From contig CAIKOH010000041.1 in assembly GCA_903829075.1 (NCBI GenBank), positions 1 through 48,818 on the forward strand: a stretch of 48,818 nt of DNA, in the 5' to 3' direction. The notes beneath the pieces are model-generated. The model had not been told where the DNA came from. It made no database searches and saw only the letters and a program-made list of their open reading frames with translations. How positions within the stretch are numbered: the first letter of the stretch is position 1; each line of letters opens with the position of its first letter. Origin of the DNA: Candidatus Uhrbacteria bacterium. Its GTDB lineage: Bacteria; Patescibacteriota; Patescibacteriia; 2-12-FULL-60-25. Shown piece after piece: positions 1-8,715 of this stretch. The translations under genes and the position numbers were made by a program.

Positions 1-162
1 AAAGATGCCGTGGTACATGTGCGATTCATCGATGACGACGAAGGCCAGGTTGCTGAACAGCCTCTTCCACTCAGCGTGGTTGGGGAGCAGGGTTTGATGA
101 GCGCTTGCGAAATGTTGGAGCAGATATCGAGATTGTTGAACCTTCTTGAACGTCATTTTTTT
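1..162 (-). pseudogene. DEAD/DEAH-box helicase fragment, cut at the window edge
   Basis: Read on the minus strand, the frame is open from 162 to 1. It contains HQTLLPNHAEWKR, then a hydrophobic strand and VVIDESHMYHGIF. That is motif II (DESH, a DExH box) and the preceding segment of the large superfamily 2 helicases that carry a DUF1998-type C-terminus (MrfA-like). An in-frame TAG lies at 165-163, so the Walker A domain that should precede this stretch is absent. The family resemblance starts abruptly near base 82; residues upstream of it look unrelated. The gene would continue left of the window. It could be a decayed copy, a frameshifted gene or an assembly junction. The motif identification is firm; the state of the gene is inference. 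Confidence 0.6.
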
Positions 163-164
163 CT

Positions 165-1478
165 ATGTCCTCCCCCGAACATTCCTCAGTTTCTTTCTAT
201 TGGCTGTGTCTGGTTTTGGCCATCGGTCTTGTGTTGGGCATGGGGATCGACCGCGCGTTGGTCACGAGCAACACGTTTACCTCAAATGATGCATCTGCGA
301 GTGGCACGGTGCGTGTGCTTGGCGTTAATCAATCGGCTCCATCAACGATTGATCAGAAAACCGTTCAGTTCGATTTATTTTGGCAGCTATGGAAGACCTT
401 GAAAGATCGCTACTATCAGCAACCGGTTGAGGACCAGTCTCTTTTTTATGGTTCGATGGCCGGTCTTGCCTCGAGTCTTGGCGATCCTTATACCGTGTAT
501 TTTTCCCCGCAACAAGCCAAGAATTTTCAGCAGGTGTTATCAGGTCATTTTGATGGCATTGGTGCTGAGGTGGGGATGAAGGATGGTCAGCTTGTCATCA
601 TCGCTCCATTGCCGGATACGCCGGCGAGCAAAGCGGGTCTACTGGCGGGCGATGCGATTTTGAAAATTAACGGCAAGGACGCGAGCAGCTTTTCCGTTGA
701 TGATGCGGTGAATTTGATTCGTGGGGATGCAGGAACCAGCGTAACCTTGACGCTCTATCGAATAAATGCGCCAGCGGCGAAGCGTGGTCCGTTTGATGCG
801 ACCATGGTGCGCCAACAGATTGAGGTGAAGAGTGTGACCTGGAAGATGACTCAGGATAAGTTAGCGTACATCAAGATCGCGACGTTTGACGCAGATACGG
901 ATGCGCTATTTGATCAAGCGGTCACCGAGCTCTTGAAAGATCATCCCAAAGGAGTTATCATCGATCTCAGAGAAGACCCGGGCGGATTTCTTGACGACGC
1001 GCTGCATGTCGCAGGGCAGTGGTTGGGAGACGATCCTGTGGTTAAAGAACGTCGTCAAGGAAAAATTATTGACACGTTGAAAGGGGTTGGTCCAGCGCGT
1101 TTGCGTGGAATTCCAACGATCGTGTTGGTTGACCAGGGTTCGGCGAGCGCCTCTGAAATTGTGGCTGGTGCGCTTCAGGACGATAAACAGGCAGTACTAC
1201 TTGGCGAAAAAACATTCGGCAAGGGTTCGGTTCAAGATTATCAAAATTTGAGTGACGGCTCAGGCGTCAAGATTACGGTCGCTGAGTGGTTAACTCCTAA
1301 CGAGCGCACGATTAACAAAACCGGACTCATCCCCGATGTAATTGTTGATCGTACGCCTGACGATTATGCGGCACAACGCGATCCACAACTCGACCGGGCC
1401 GTCGGCATCCTCACCGGGCGCGTCAGCGCTTCCTCGACGAGCAGCACGGCCACATCAACACACCCGGCTACGCCGTGA
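165..1478 (+). CDS. ctpA: S41 C-terminal processing peptidase (CtpA/Prc family)
   Basis: This is a membrane-anchored serine protease that trims or degrades exported proteins from their C-termini. Residues 8-28 form one N-terminal membrane segment, placing the enzyme outside the membrane. A PDZ domain spans about 128-200 (GIGAEVGMKDGQLVI, AGLLAGDAILKINGK). The S41 domain follows to about 395. The catalytic pair appears as Ser328 in GSASASEIVAGALQD and Lys353 in EKTFGKGSVQ, a spacing of 25 like that of E. coli Prc. A Ser/Thr-rich tail ends the 437-residue protein. The ATG sits in a TATG context without an SD. The 3' end overlaps the downstream Nudix frame. Confidence 0.93.
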   Translation: MSSPEHSSVSFYWLCLVLAIGLVLGMGIDRALVTSNTFTSNDASASGTVRVLGVNQSAPSTIDQKTVQFDLFWQLWKTLKDRYYQQPVEDQSLFYGSMAGLASSLGDPYTVYFSPQQAKNFQQVLSGHFDGIGAEVGMKDGQLVIIAPLPDTPASKAGLLAGDAILKINGKDASSFSVDDAVNLIRGDAGTSVTLTLYRINAPAAKRGPFDATMVRQQIEVKSVTWKMTQDKLAYIKIATFDADTDALFDQAVTELLKDHPKGVIIDLREDPGGFLDDALHVAGQWLGDDPVVKERRQGKIIDTLKGVGPARLRGIPTIVLVDQGSASASEIVAGALQDDKQAVLLGEKTFGKGSVQDYQNLSDGSGVKITVAEWLTPNERTINKTGLIPDVIVDRTPDDYAAQRDPQLDRAVGILTGRVSASSTSSTATSTHPATP

Positions 1479-1890
1479 GCTTTCGGCTGGCGGAATTATT
1501 TATCGCCGCCGAGCAGGTATCGTGGAGTTTTTCTTTATCAAGCACGGAAGTGGTCGTTGGACCTTTCCAAAGGGGCACCAAAATTTGGGAGAAGCGTTAG
1601 TGGAGACGGCGATTCGAGAAATTAAAGAAGAAACAGGCCTGACCGGTTTGTTTTTTCGTGGATCGATCGGAAAAACTTCGTTTCGTTTTTCTACGCAGGA
1701 CGCTATGGTCGACAAGACGGTTCAATTTTTCCTGTTTGAAGCTCCAGTAGAGGCAAAGGAAGTTTTGACGGGTGAAGAAGCGATTTGGGAATCCGCCTGG
1801 GTTCCACAAAGCGAAGCGCTAGCCTTTTGTGGGTATAGGAATTTGAATGTGCTGCTCGCCCGCGCGATTCGGATGTTGCAGAAACCGTGA
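1366..1890 (+). CDS. Nudix hydrolase (start uncertain)
   Basis: The family hydrolyses nucleoside diphosphates linked to another moiety. A complete Nudix box is visible: G-x5-E-x7-REIKEETGL beginning at FPKGHQNLGE. The recognisable domain begins at ELSAGGIIYRR near base 1477, immediately after ctpA ends. No in-frame ATG, GTG or TTG lies close to that point; the nearest are ATG at 1366 and TTG at 1342, both deep inside ctpA. Residues read from there are low-complexity and do not look like protein, so the true start may be non-canonical or hidden by an indel. Substrate cannot be told; the short single-domain form resembles MutT/Ap4A-type enzymes. Confidence 0.8.
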   Translation: MRHNAIHNSTGPSASSPGASALPRRAARPHQHTRLRRELSAGGIIYRRRAGIVEFFFIKHGSGRWTFPKGHQNLGEALVETAIREIKEETGLTGLFFRGSIGKTSFRFSTQDAMVDKTVQFFLFEAPVEAKEVLTGEEAIWESAWVPQSEALAFCGYRNLNVLLARAIRMLQKP

Positions 1891-1938
1891 CAAGCTTTTT
1901 TTCATCTTCCGTTCCTGCTACTCTGTTCCAACATGACT

Positions 1939-3627
1939 ATGCGAAATTTTTTGATCATGTTGCTGTGCGTTTCGGGCGTGTTGGCGATGAATGCCATTCC
2001 GGTGTTTGCATCTGGGACGTCCACGAGCGGCGTAATGTTTGATGACAGTTCTACAAGTTCTTCAGTTTTGAATACGATTACATGGGTGGTTCCAAGTTCT
2101 TCTATTTCAGCGATACAGGTAACGTCTTCTTCAAGCTCCATTTTATCGGCAACGACATCATCGATGGTGACGGCATCCTCTTCGTCGACAATCGGCCTTG
2201 CTGCGTCCACGATGGCCTCATCAACATCAACGATTGATGTGTGGCCGCTCTCACGCGTGATGAAAGAGGCGCAACAACGTCTACAGGGTGATTTGAAAGC
2301 ACATCCATGGTCAGAGTCAGAACGTACGATCGTGCAGAATCAAGATTCCGGATGGCGTACGCTTACGCTTGCGATTTGGAACGCTTCAACGACGGAGTTC
2401 GCATTGATGCGCGTGCAAAAGAAGGGTGTGCAGTTGAAATGGCCTTCGGATCAGAATCATCCGCCGATTCGAGTGGTTGAATCTGCAGGAATCGAGTCAA
2501 TTTTTGCTTCGTCTGATCCGCGTCATGCGTTGGTTGCGGCGATCGTGTATCCGGTTTCAAGTGGGATGAAGACACGTGTGATGCATGTGCTGAGAAACGG
2601 AAGCAAGAAGCATAAGCGCACAGTTCGTCAGACTGTAGAAGAGCTCACGCCGACTGTGTACACGCCCTACAGTCCAGATTTGCAGAACGCGGAAACCGTG
2701 ACGTACGGTCAGCAGGTATTGAATGACGCACTGGCACAGGTACAGAATCGGTTGCGTCAACAACACGTCATTTCTCGCGCGTATCCAGCGCAGTTGCTTG
2801 CAGACACGATGGATGCAGGGGTCACGAAATCCCTGTTAGTGATCGAACATCTTGGCTGGCCATCACCGATACAGGAGACGCGGCAGATGTTGAACCGCTT
2901 TTTCATTCTCCTCGCGGCAAATCAAGGTCGTGCCTTTGCATTTGATCATGGGTCGTCTGCAGGCGCGCAAGGTCTCGCGCAGTTTATTCCAAGTACCTAT
3001 GCCTTGCTTACGCGCCGAGATACGACATTGATTCAAAATTTTCAACAAGGAATGCGTGATCTACCCAACACCATCCGCGCCCAAACGCTGTATCTTGATG
3101 GGGTGGGGGCGGAGTTACCGTCCCAGATCGTGAGTGCGTCGTCCACGCGCTTACGCGAAGCTTTAGTTGCCGCGTATAACACGGGGAGCATCCGTGTGAA
3201 GCGTGCGTTGAATTCGTTTGGTGATTCGTGGGATGTGGGACGAGGAACTGAAAAAAATCGTCTCGCTACGTTGACGCAGCAGCTATCCTATGAGATCAAG
3301 AGTCTTCAACGAAAAATAAAACGGACCAGCGTAAAAAAAACTAAGCGAAGTTTACGCGCACAGCTCGCGGTTCTTCAGCAAAAGAAGATTGACGCGAGCG
3401 CACAGGGAAATCTTCTGGCCAAAGCAGCTCTTGGAAAAGAAACGGTGCAATATTTGGATAAGTATCGCGTGGTGTATCCGCTGGTGTGTGCTGCACCAAC
3501 ATCTACCGCAACGGGCACGGTGCTTGCGACAACAGGGAATCCGCTTGTGGCGATCGGATCCGTGAGTTCTGTTGGTTCGATTATTCCTTCGGTGACCTCG
3601 ACGCAATCAGGGGGTCATTCCCTTTGA
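1939..3627 (+). CDS. secreted lytic-transglycosylase-like protein
   Basis: This is a probable cell-wall enzyme cleaving peptidoglycan glycan strands outside the membrane. Numbered from an alternative ATG two codons upstream at 1933: a signal peptide covers about 1-27 (hydrophobic core, AIPVFASG), a Ser/Thr-rich linker about 28-100, a domain I do not recognise about 105-265, and an SLT-like domain about 290-430. The SLT signatures are GAQGLAQFIPSTY (344-356) and VAAYNTGSIRVKRAL. The usual catalytic Glu directly before the GAQGL loop is not seen; Glu305 in SLLVIEH is the best candidate. A Lys/Arg-rich coiled-coil-like stretch follows. ATG 1939 is preferred over 1933 because of its TATG context. 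The function is inferred from the SLT motifs only. Confidence 0.7.
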   Translation: MRNFLIMLLCVSGVLAMNAIPVFASGTSTSGVMFDDSSTSSSVLNTITWVVPSSSISAIQVTSSSSSILSATTSSMVTASSSSTIGLAASTMASSTSTIDVWPLSRVMKEAQQRLQGDLKAHPWSESERTIVQNQDSGWRTLTLAIWNASTTEFALMRVQKKGVQLKWPSDQNHPPIRVVESAGIESIFASSDPRHALVAAIVYPVSSGMKTRVMHVLRNGSKKHKRTVRQTVEELTPTVYTPYSPDLQNAETVTYGQQVLNDALAQVQNRLRQQHVISRAYPAQLLADTMDAGVTKSLLVIEHLGWPSPIQETRQMLNRFFILLAANQGRAFAFDHGSSAGAQGLAQFIPSTYALLTRRDTTLIQNFQQGMRDLPNTIRAQTLYLDGVGAELPSQIVSASSTRLREALVAAYNTGSIRVKRALNSFGDSWDVGRGTEKNRLATLTQQLSYEIKSLQRKIKRTSVKKTKRSLRAQLAVLQQKKIDASAQGNLLAKAALGKETVQYLDKYRVVYPLVCAAPTSTATGTVLATTGNPLVAIGSVSSVGSIIPSVTSTQSGGHSL

Positions 3628-3643
3628 TTCTTTGTACGCGTCT

Positions 3644-4672
3644 ATGTCAAACTTATGGGAGGAAGAACCGGAAGTACAGACGCGTACAAAAAAACAGCGC
3701 CCAACCTTCAAGAAAAAATCGGATCGTTCACCTGAATCCAGTAAAACTTGGATTATTCCTTCCTGTCCTGAGCATGCTCAAGCGGGGACGGTATCCTCGA
3801 TTCACAAGAACGCTCTCCAAGTTTTATTTGATGGGCAGTTTATTGAGACGGTTTTTGCAGAAGAGATTCCTGTTTCTGGATGGAATGATTTTGCAGTTGG
3901 TGATCAGGTATGGGTGGTTTTGGGGGCGGAGATGTCGGCTTCGGTGGTGGGAAGGAGAGCGCGAACGAGTTTTGTTGGCCGAACAAAAGGGGATCGAACG
4001 CGTCAAACATCTGCCGAGTGGTATGTGTTGGCGGCAAATGTCGATTGCGGTTTAATCACGGTTCCGTTGGAACAGGCGGATGTGCAGGCACCGTTTATTG
4101 ATCGATACCTTGTGCTTCTTCAAGATGGTGGCGTGCAACCGGTCGTGTGTCTGACCAAGAGCGATCAGTCGACGACGCGGCCAACAAGTTTGGATTTCTA
4201 TGTAACTCAAGAGATTCCTGTATTTGAAACATCGACGCTATCAGGCGAGGGGATACGCGCATTGAAAGAGTATATTTCAAAAAAAGTGGTGGTGTTTGTG
4301 GGACAGAGTGGCGCGGGAAAATCTTCGCTCATGAACGCGATCGATCCATCGCTTGAACTTGCCACGCAGATCGTGAACGCGAAGACCGGTAAGGGAAAGC
4401 ACACTACAACACGGAGCAATCTGTACCAATGGGCCGAAGGTTCGTTTATCATCGACACGCCCGGTATTCGTTCGCTCGGGGTCGAGGATATTCCAAAAGA
4501 AGAGGTGCGTTTTTTATTTCCAGAGTTTTCTGCGCTCAGTACGAACTGCAGGTACCGAAACTGTTCCCATCTGTCTGAACCCGCCTGCGCCGTCAAAAAA
4601 TCACTTGAGCTCGCGGATGGCGTGATCAAGAGCCGACGATATGAAAGTTATGTGCGGATGATGAAAGAATAA
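3644..4672 (+). CDS. rsgA: ribosome small subunit-dependent GTPase RsgA
   Basis: This is a circularly permuted GTPase that assists late maturation of the 30S subunit. In the 342-residue protein the order is G4 (TKSD, 171-174), then G1 (GQSGAGKSS, 220-228) and G3 (DTPG, 271-274), the permutation diagnostic of RsgA/YjeQ. The N-terminal part (about 45-115) fits the OB fold. The C-terminal zinc knuckle is C302, C307, H309, C315. ATG 3644 has the TATG context; a TTG 12 bases upstream is also open. It lies 16 bases behind the transglycosylase gene and is followed by a hairpin terminator. Confidence 0.93.
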   Translation: MSNLWEEEPEVQTRTKKQRPTFKKKSDRSPESSKTWIIPSCPEHAQAGTVSSIHKNALQVLFDGQFIETVFAEEIPVSGWNDFAVGDQVWVVLGAEMSASVVGRRARTSFVGRTKGDRTRQTSAEWYVLAANVDCGLITVPLEQADVQAPFIDRYLVLLQDGGVQPVVCLTKSDQSTTRPTSLDFYVTQEIPVFETSTLSGEGIRALKEYISKKVVVFVGQSGAGKSSLMNAIDPSLELATQIVNAKTGKGKHTTTRSNLYQWAEGSFIIDTPGIRSLGVEDIPKEEVRFLFPEFSALSTNCRYRNCSHLSEPACAVKKSLELADGVIKSRRYESYVRMMKE

Positions 4673-4678
4673 AACAAA

Positions 4679-4701
4679 ACCTGACGATGTGTGCGTCAGG
4701 T
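4679..4701. terminator. bidirectional terminator between rsgA and the DHH gene
   Basis: An 8-bp stem ACCTGACG/CGTCAGGT with a 7-nt loop, T-rich on the plus side and A-rich upstream. The stop codon of the convergent minus-strand gene lies inside the stem. Confidence 0.75.
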
Positions 4702-5838
4702 TTGTCTGCTCATGGCTTGGCGGATGAGGTCGATGATCTGTAGCTGCGTTTGCACGAGATCATGCGTGTGCGGGAGAAGAACGGTGGCGTGATCGCGTGT
4801 GCCATCCCCTCCGAATAGGCGCGCGATATCAGCGGCGATGTACGGCAGCTGCGTGCGTAGGGTGAGCTTGACGCCTTCAGGTGAAGAGGTGATGAACGCG
4901 AAGACGCGGGCATCGCGCGCTTCTTGAATGAGCCGATCAAACACGCCATCAAGAGTTTCGGACGTCGCGTTGCTACGCAGAAAATCCTCGTTGGTAAGCA
5001 CGCTCCACACGAGCGGCAAATTCGGATCCTGTTGCAGATGCTCGAGAGCAGCGCCCCATAATTTCAAACTGGCAAGCGAATGCGTGCGTTCAAGTCCGCG
5101 AACAATCTCGCCGTGTTTTGCGCCCAATTCCATCAGGCGCGCAGCGAGTGTCAATGTGCGTGGATCAATGTGAACGTCGCGAAAACAGTCTGTCTGTTCA
5201 ATCAAACCGGTCAGTGTGCAGGTAGCCAAATCCGTTTCCAGGAGACCGGGGTCGGTTCGTTCAATCCACTGCCAGATGACTTGCGAGGTGGAAAGCGCGG
5301 TTACATCGATCAAATTCACGTGTCCCCATTGTTCATTGGTCGCACGATGGTCAATGGTGATGATAGGGGTTCGTTGAAAGAGATCGCTCGCGTGCGATGC
5401 AAGCGCATGAAGAGTGGCCCGGTCAGGGCAATCAATAGCAATGATGAGATCGTATCGATCATCACCGGATTGAACGCGAATTTCTTCCTGCGACCAAGAA
5501 CCGTGGGCCGGAACCAGGGTGAGGATCAAATGACCGTCTTTTTCCTGCTGTTCAATGTGTACAGCGCCGGTTGTCGCGAGAGGGACATCGATACGCAACG
5601 TGGAAAGGGGACCGAGCTCACGTTGAATGGAAAGAGGGTGTGGAAGAAAAGCTGGAAGTGGCAGAGGCGTGGTCTGTGGAAAAAAAAGATCATATGGTCG
5701 CTGCCAACGAGCGAACAATAATCCAAGCGCAACCAACGAAGACTGGCCATCAACACTTGCATGCGGAGGCAGCACCACGAGTGTTCGAGTGGCGTGTTGG
5801 ATCAGATGCGTTGCTTGTTCGTGAGGAAGGAGAGCCAT
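4696..5838 (-). CDS. DHH-family phosphoesterase-like protein with degenerate motifs
   Basis: The 380-residue protein resembles the NrnA/RecJ-like DHH-DHHA1 group, which hydrolyses nanoRNA or cyclic dinucleotides. The order fits: an N-terminal Rossmann-like part, IIAIDCPD, ITIDHRATN in place of the DHH motif, TGLIEQTDCFR for the next motif, and a C-terminal DHHA1-like FGGDGTRDHA. Key residues have changed. The N-terminal Asp-rich DGDA-type motif reads SVDGQSSLV, the DHH triad reads DHR, and the glycine-rich substrate motif is altered. It is therefore possibly inactive or re-purposed. The minus-strand start has TATCCC 7 nt upstream, a possible -10 box for a leaderless message. Family membership is probable, activity doubtful. 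Confidence 0.65.
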   Translation of the reverse strand: MALLPHEQATHLIQHATRTLVVLPPHASVDGQSSLVALGLLFARWQRPYDLFFPQTTPLPLPAFLPHPLSIQRELGPLSTLRIDVPLATTGAVHIEQQEKDGHLILTLVPAHGSWSQEEIRVQSGDDRYDLIIAIDCPDRATLHALASHASDLFQRTPIITIDHRATNEQWGHVNLIDVTALSTSQVIWQWIERTDPGLLETDLATCTLTGLIEQTDCFRDVHIDPRTLTLAARLMELGAKHGEIVRGLERTHSLASLKLWGAALEHLQQDPNLPLVWSVLTNEDFLRSNATSETLDGVFDRLIQEARDARVFAFITSSPEGVKLTLRTQLPYIAADIARLFGGDGTRDHATVLLPHTHDLVQTQLQIIDLIRQAMSRQT

Positions 5839-6001
5839 GGGATACGGGATAAGGAAATAGAATACGATGCGCTGAGAGGCGTGTCAACCTGTGAAGTGTG
5901 TGTCAGAAATTATTTTGTTCAATGCCTATTTACTTTTTTAGAGCTACTGTATCCGCTCTTCTCGTTTTTGTGTCCATTTGATACGGTGGTGCGCATCCTG
6001 T

Positions 6002-8647
6002 ATGTCTGACCTCTTTGAGTTGCCAAAAGCCTACGATCCCTCGTCTGTTGAAGACGGGTTGTATGCGCGCTGGGAAGCCTCTGGATTTTTTAACCCGGAT
6101 ATGTTGCCAGAGCGCAACCAGCACGGTGAACCCTACGCGATCATGATGCCCCCGCCAAATCGTACGGGGATTTTGCATATGGGCAGCGCGACCATGCTCG
6201 CGTTGGAAGATTTGATGATTCGTTTTGAACGCATGCGTGGCAAAAAGACCGTGTGGATTCCAGGAACGGATCACGCGGCAATCGCAACGCAGGTGAAGGT
6301 AGAACAGTTGTTGATTAAACAGGGGATGAAGGATCCGCGTCGCGAACTTGGCCGCGAGAAATTTTTGGAACGCGTGGTGGAGTATGCGGATTCGTCTGCG
6401 GAGACGATTCGTTTACAGGTTCGCAAGATGGGCTCGTCCTGTGACTGGTCACGTGAATGCTACACCTTTGACGACGCACGCAACCGCGCGGTTAACACGC
6501 TCTTCAAGATGATGTATGACGACGGCATCATCGAACGTGGCGAGCGTCTGGTGAACTGGGATCCGCAATTCAAGACCGTGATTTCAGACGATGAGATTGA
6601 ATGGAAAGAGGAGACCATCCCGTTTTACACCTTCAAGTACGGTCCGTTCGAAATTGGAACAGCTCGTCCGGAAACAAAATTTGGTGATAAGTACGTCGTG
6701 GTGCATCCGGAAGATGTGCGTTATGCCGAATTTAAGGACGGGCAGAAAATTGAGCTTGAATGGATCAACGGTCCGATCACGGCGACGGTTATTAAAGATG
6801 CGATCATTGATCGTGAATTTGGAACTGGAGCCATGACTATCACGCCTTGGCATGACATGATCGACTATGAGTTAGCGGAACGTCGAGGATTGGATAAGGA
6901 GCAGATCATTGATCTTGAAGGAAAATTATTGCCAATTGCGGGCGAAGAATTCGCGGGTTTGTCGATTTTAGAAGCGCGTAAAAAAGTGGTAGAAAAACTT
7001 CAAGCAAAAGGACTGATTGTTAACGTAGATGAGAAATATGTCCACCGCGTGGCGATCGCGCAGCGAGGTGGTGAGATGATCGAGCCGCAGATTTTGCGTC
7101 AGTGGTTTGTGCGTGTGAATAAAACGTTTGCCGTGCGACAGGACACGCTTGGTAGATGGAAAAAGGGGGAGCAGGTTACCTTGAAAGAGTTGATGCAGGA
7201 GGCGGTGCGCTCAGGGCAAACCGTGATCAATCCAGAACGTTTTCATAAAATTTATTTTCATTGGATCGATAATTTGCGTGACTGGTGTATTTCGCGTCAG
7301 ATTTGGTTCGGACATCGGATTCCGGTTTGGTACCACACCGCATCGTCTGACGAGGTGCAGATGGTGTGTTCGCTTGAATCTCCTGGCGAAGGGTGGGAAC
7401 AGGATCAGGATACGCTCGACACCTGGTTCTCCTCTGGTTCGTGGACCTTCTCGACTTTGGGTTGGCCGGATCAGACCAGTGATCTGAACACCTTTCATCC
7501 AACTGCCGTGTTGGAAACAGGGCATGACATTATTTTCTTTTGGGTGGCCCGCATGATTTTGATGTCGACCTATGCGCTTGGCGAGATTCCGTTCAAAAAC
7601 GTGTATCTGCATGGACTGGTGCGCGATGAGCAGGGTCGCAAGATCTCCAAGTCTTTGGGGAACAACATTGATCCGCAAGACATGATCGCAAAATATGGAA
7701 CTGATGCGATTCGTTTGTCGTTGTTGGTTGGATCAGCTCCGGGACAGGACACGCGTTTGTCAGAAGCAAAGATTGAGGGCTTCCGTAATTTTACAAATAA
7801 ACTTTGGAATATTGCGCGGTTCATGCTGATGCAGTTAGCTGAACCATCGTCGGACAACGGACCAGTCTCGCTTGCCGATGAATGGATTCTTGCACGTCTT
7901 CAGCAGACCATCCAAGATGTCACGAAGAAATTTGAAGCCTACGAATTTTCTACAGCCGCAGAATTGTTGCGTGATTTTACCTGGAATGATGTGGCGGATT
8001 GGTATTTGGAAATCGCAAAAGTCGAAAAAAATAAACATGCTATTTTGGGACAGCTTTTGCAATCGTTGCTGAAAATGTGGCATCCGTTCATGCCATTTGT
8101 CACTGAGGAATTGTGGCAACGCGCGAAGTTTGATGGTCTGCTCATGGTTGCCGAGTGGCCAAGCGCGACTGTTCAGGAGGCTCCTTCGTCTCTTTTTAAC
8201 TCTCTCCGTCAGCTTGTTACAGACATGCGTCGTTTGCGTCTAGAAAAAAATGTGGACGCGACAAAGAAAGTTATCTTCGCGATTGCGAGCGACGATGCGC
8301 GCCAACTTGAGCTTGTTCGTGGACAGTCTGCATGGATGGAACGTTTGACGAATGCGCAAGAACTGCAATTCATTGATACGCTGCCAACGGATTGGCCGAC
8401 CGTGATCTCTGGAAGCTTGTCCGTTGCCCTTGATCTCTCTGGCGCGATTGACGTTGAGGCGGAGCAGGCGCGTCTTCAAAAAGAGATTGAATCAACACAG
8501 GCGTATGTTTCAAGCCTGGAGTCACGTTTGGCGAACCAAGAATTTATTTCAAAAGCTCCAGCAAAGGTGGTTGATGACATGCGTGCCAAGTTGTCTGAGG
8601 CGCAGGCGAAGTTGGCACAGCTTGACGGTCGAATCAAGAATGATTAA
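6002..8647 (+). CDS. valS: valyl-tRNA synthetase
   Basis: This enzyme charges tRNA-Val with valine in the cytoplasm. The 881-residue length is normal for the family. The class I signature region is MPPPNRTGILHMGSATM (about 49-65), and the KMSKS loop is KISKSLGN. An editing (CP1) domain lies between, containing GTARPETKFGDKYVVVHPED. The anticodon-binding region follows, then a C-terminal coiled-coil arm. The second His of the HIGH motif is Ser here (HMGS). ATG 6002 starts MSDLFELPKAYDP and has the TATG context; an upstream in-frame TTG at 5978 is less likely. The gene stands alone between the divergent DHH gene and a GC-rich insert. Confidence 0.96.
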   Translation: MSDLFELPKAYDPSSVEDGLYARWEASGFFNPDMLPERNQHGEPYAIMMPPPNRTGILHMGSATMLALEDLMIRFERMRGKKTVWIPGTDHAAIATQVKVEQLLIKQGMKDPRRELGREKFLERVVEYADSSAETIRLQVRKMGSSCDWSRECYTFDDARNRAVNTLFKMMYDDGIIERGERLVNWDPQFKTVISDDEIEWKEETIPFYTFKYGPFEIGTARPETKFGDKYVVVHPEDVRYAEFKDGQKIELEWINGPITATVIKDAIIDREFGTGAMTITPWHDMIDYELAERRGLDKEQIIDLEGKLLPIAGEEFAGLSILEARKKVVEKLQAKGLIVNVDEKYVHRVAIAQRGGEMIEPQILRQWFVRVNKTFAVRQDTLGRWKKGEQVTLKELMQEAVRSGQTVINPERFHKIYFHWIDNLRDWCISRQIWFGHRIPVWYHTASSDEVQMVCSLESPGEGWEQDQDTLDTWFSSGSWTFSTLGWPDQTSDLNTFHPTAVLETGHDIIFFWVARMILMSTYALGEIPFKNVYLHGLVRDEQGRKISKSLGNNIDPQDMIAKYGTDAIRLSLLVGSAPGQDTRLSEAKIEGFRNFTNKLWNIARFMLMQLAEPSSDNGPVSLADEWILARLQQTIQDVTKKFEAYEFSTAAELLRDFTWNDVADWYLEIAKVEKNKHAILGQLLQSLLKMWHPFMPFVTEELWQRAKFDGLLMVAEWPSATVQEAPSSLFNSLRQLVTDMRRLRLEKNVDATKKVIFAIASDDARQLELVRGQSAWMERLTNAQELQFIDTLPTDWPTVISGSLSVALDLSGAIDVEAEQARLQKEIESTQAYVSSLESRLANQEFISKAPAKVVDDMRAKLSEAQAKLAQLDGRIKND

Positions 8648-8715
8648 GCTTGCGGCGCAAAGGAGGTATTGTCCGAGCGAATCTAGGCGATCGAGAACAA
8701 GCAGGAGGTTTCTGG

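Noticed and set aside
10-402. 130-codon plus-strand frame before ctpA
   Set aside because: It overlaps the helicase fragment and the ctpA signal region and has no domain; the other readings explain the sequence.
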